Source of the DNA: Caballeronia megalochromosomata
GTDB taxonomy: Bacteria > Pseudomonadota > Gammaproteobacteria > Burkholderiales > Burkholderiaceae
Assembly (NCBI GenBank): GCA_001580565.1
Contig: LRBF01000258.1
Span: 1 to 64,000, forward strand
Direction: 5' to 3'
DNA length: 64,000 bases
Shown here one piece after another: positions 63,057 through 64,000 of the stretch (position 1 is the stretch's first letter; each line of letters begins with the position of its first letter). The position numbers and the translations under genes were made by a program. The notes beneath the pieces are model-generated. The model did no database searches, was not told the origin of the DNA, and saw nothing but the letters and a program-made list of their open reading frames with translations.

Positions 63057-64000
63057 GATCGCGTTTCCTCATCATGCGGCGCGCGACCGAGCGCGCGAGC
63101 AAGGTATCGAGCGCGATCGCCGCAACGATCAGCGCGCCTTGAATCGCCTGCTGCCAGAACGGCGACACGCGCAGCACCACCAGTGCGATGTTGATCACGC
63201 CGAGCACGAGCGCGCCGAGCGTCGCGCCCGCGATCGTTCCGACGCCGCCCGTGATCGCGACGCTGCCCACCACGGCCGCCGCGACCACCTGCAGCTCGAT
63301 GCCCTTCGCCGTGCTGGCATCGACAGTGCCGAAGCGCGCGAGCCACAGCACGCCCGCGAGACCCGCGATCGCGCCCGAGAGCAGAAAGCCGATCATCACG
63401 CGCCGATCCACGCGAATGCCCGCGAGCCGCGCTGCTTCGGGATTCGAGCCGATCGCGTAATGCTCGCGCCCGCCGCGATACTGCTTCAGATACACCGACA
63501 GCGCAATCAGCACGATCAACGCGATCAGCACGAGATTCGGCACGCCGAGCAACGACCCCGTGGCGATGGACGCGAACGCATCGGGCAGGCTCGTCGCGTT
63601 GATCTGGCCGCCGTGGACCCACGCGTAATCCGCGCCGCGCACGATATAGAGCGTGGAAAGCGTCGCGACGAGCGAAGGCACGCGCCCGAACGTCACGAGC
63701 GCGCCGTTGACCGCACCGATCGCAAGCCCGATGCCGATGCCCCCGAACATCGCGACGATCACCGGCATGTGCGGGAACATCACGAAGAGACTGCCGACCC
63801 CGTACGCCGATACGCCGACCACCGACGCCACAGACAGATCGATATGCCGCATCAGCATCACGATCGTCATGCCCGCCGTGAGCAGGCCGATGATCGACAC
63901 GTTGAGCAGCACGTCGCGCAGATTCTGCAGATTGAGAAAGTCGGGCTTGACCGCGGCCGTCGCGCCGATCAATACGAGCAGCACGATGAAGAGCGTCAGT
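63049..64000 (-). CDS. rhaP: Rhamnose ABC importer permease RhaP (5' end cut by window)
   Basis: At least 317 codons; the frame is open across the right edge, so the N-terminus lies outside. Sugar ABC permease of the RbsC type: LLTAGMTIVMLMRHIDLSVASVVGVSAYGVGSLF, AIGSNPEAARLAGIRVDRRVMIGFLLSGAIAGLAGVLWLARFG. The companion of RhaQ; an ATPase (rhaT) would be expected further upstream beyond the window. Partial only because of the window end; no internal frameshift. Confidence 0.9.
   Translation of the reverse strand, partial: LTLFIVLLVLIGATAAVKPDFLNLQNLRDVLLNVSIIGLLTAGMTIVMLMRHIDLSVASVVGVSAYGVGSLFVMFPHMPVIVAMFGGIGIGLAIGAVNGALVTFGRVPSLVATLSTLYIVRGADYAWVHGGQINATSLPDAFASIATGSLLGVPNLVLIALIVLIALSVYLKQYRGGREHYAIGSNPEAARLAGIRVDRRVMIGFLLSGAIAGLAGVLWLARFGTVDASTAKGIELQVVAAAVVGSVAITGGVGTIAGATLGALVLGVINIALVVLRVSPFWQQAIQGALIVAAIALDTLLARSVARRMMRKRDHG

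Overview
The window is about 64 kb of high-GC DNA. Gene content, GTG/TTG start usage and protein wording fit a Burkholderiaceae genome of the Paraburkholderia/Caballeronia type. This placement is inference from familiar protein families (mmsAB with a LysR regulator, M23-bactofilin operon, long IF-1, rhaSQP, XRE-cupin next to amaB, H-NS-like proteins), not from a marker gene. The first 12 bases equal the 3' end of the Tn5/Nextera mosaic end, so the left edge is probably a raw contig end. The right edge cuts a transporter gene. I saw no rRNA, tRNA, CRISPR array, prophage or complete insertion sequence.

Layout. 0-5.9 kb: a thioesterase/LysR pair, a 63-codon small gene, and an amino-acid (probably lysine/pipecolate) catabolic pair divergent from its XRE-cupin regulator. 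5.9-8.1 kb: a cytochrome P450 and a ParE/PaaA2-type toxin-antitoxin module. 8.1-17.8 kb: a catabolic regulon of unknown substrate. It holds an IclR regulator, a TIM-barrel isomerase-like protein, a NIPSNAP protein and two tandem 3-ketosteroid-dehydrogenase-like flavoproteins in an overlapping operon. Divergent from these are an extended SDR, a SulP transporter with a structured leader, and a shikimate-dehydrogenase-family gene. GGAAT/ATTCC palindromes recur at three of its intergenic regions. 18-28 kb: a lipoprotein, a TPR glycosyltransferase-like gene, an AT-richer acyltransferase, a chloroperoxidase-like hydrolase, an MBL-fold/MFS pair opposite two overlapping IclR genes, and pdxY. 28.6-34.2 kb: glgC-glgA, an SDR, a dihydrolipoamide-dehydrogenase-like flavoprotein and a small membrane protein.

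34.5-38.1 kb: valine catabolism (mmsA-mmsB) opposite a LysR gene. 38.4-48.3 kb: housekeeping genes, namely an M23 peptidase/coiled-coil/bactofilin envelope operon, a CorA transporter, a long IF-1, a zwf-ROK kinase-HAD operon, an arylamine N-acetyltransferase and an FtsI-like penicillin-binding protein. 48.4-58.2 kb: small lipoproteins and hypothetical genes, FNT and NiCoT transporters, a fatty acid desaturase, a PhnD-like binding protein, a luciferase-like oxidoreductase, an H-NS-like protein, a transposase-like HTH protein and a secreted protein.

58.2-60.9 kb is the most unusual part: a 378-aa protein that looks like a polymorphic toxin, followed by three small AT-richer genes. Two of these share an FHD motif typical of small immunity proteins. 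They are followed by a 146-bp degenerate duplication of the first one's 3' end and a DnaA-box-like cluster. 60.9-64 kb: a rhamnose-type ABC importer (rhaS, rhaQ, partial rhaP) on the minus strand.
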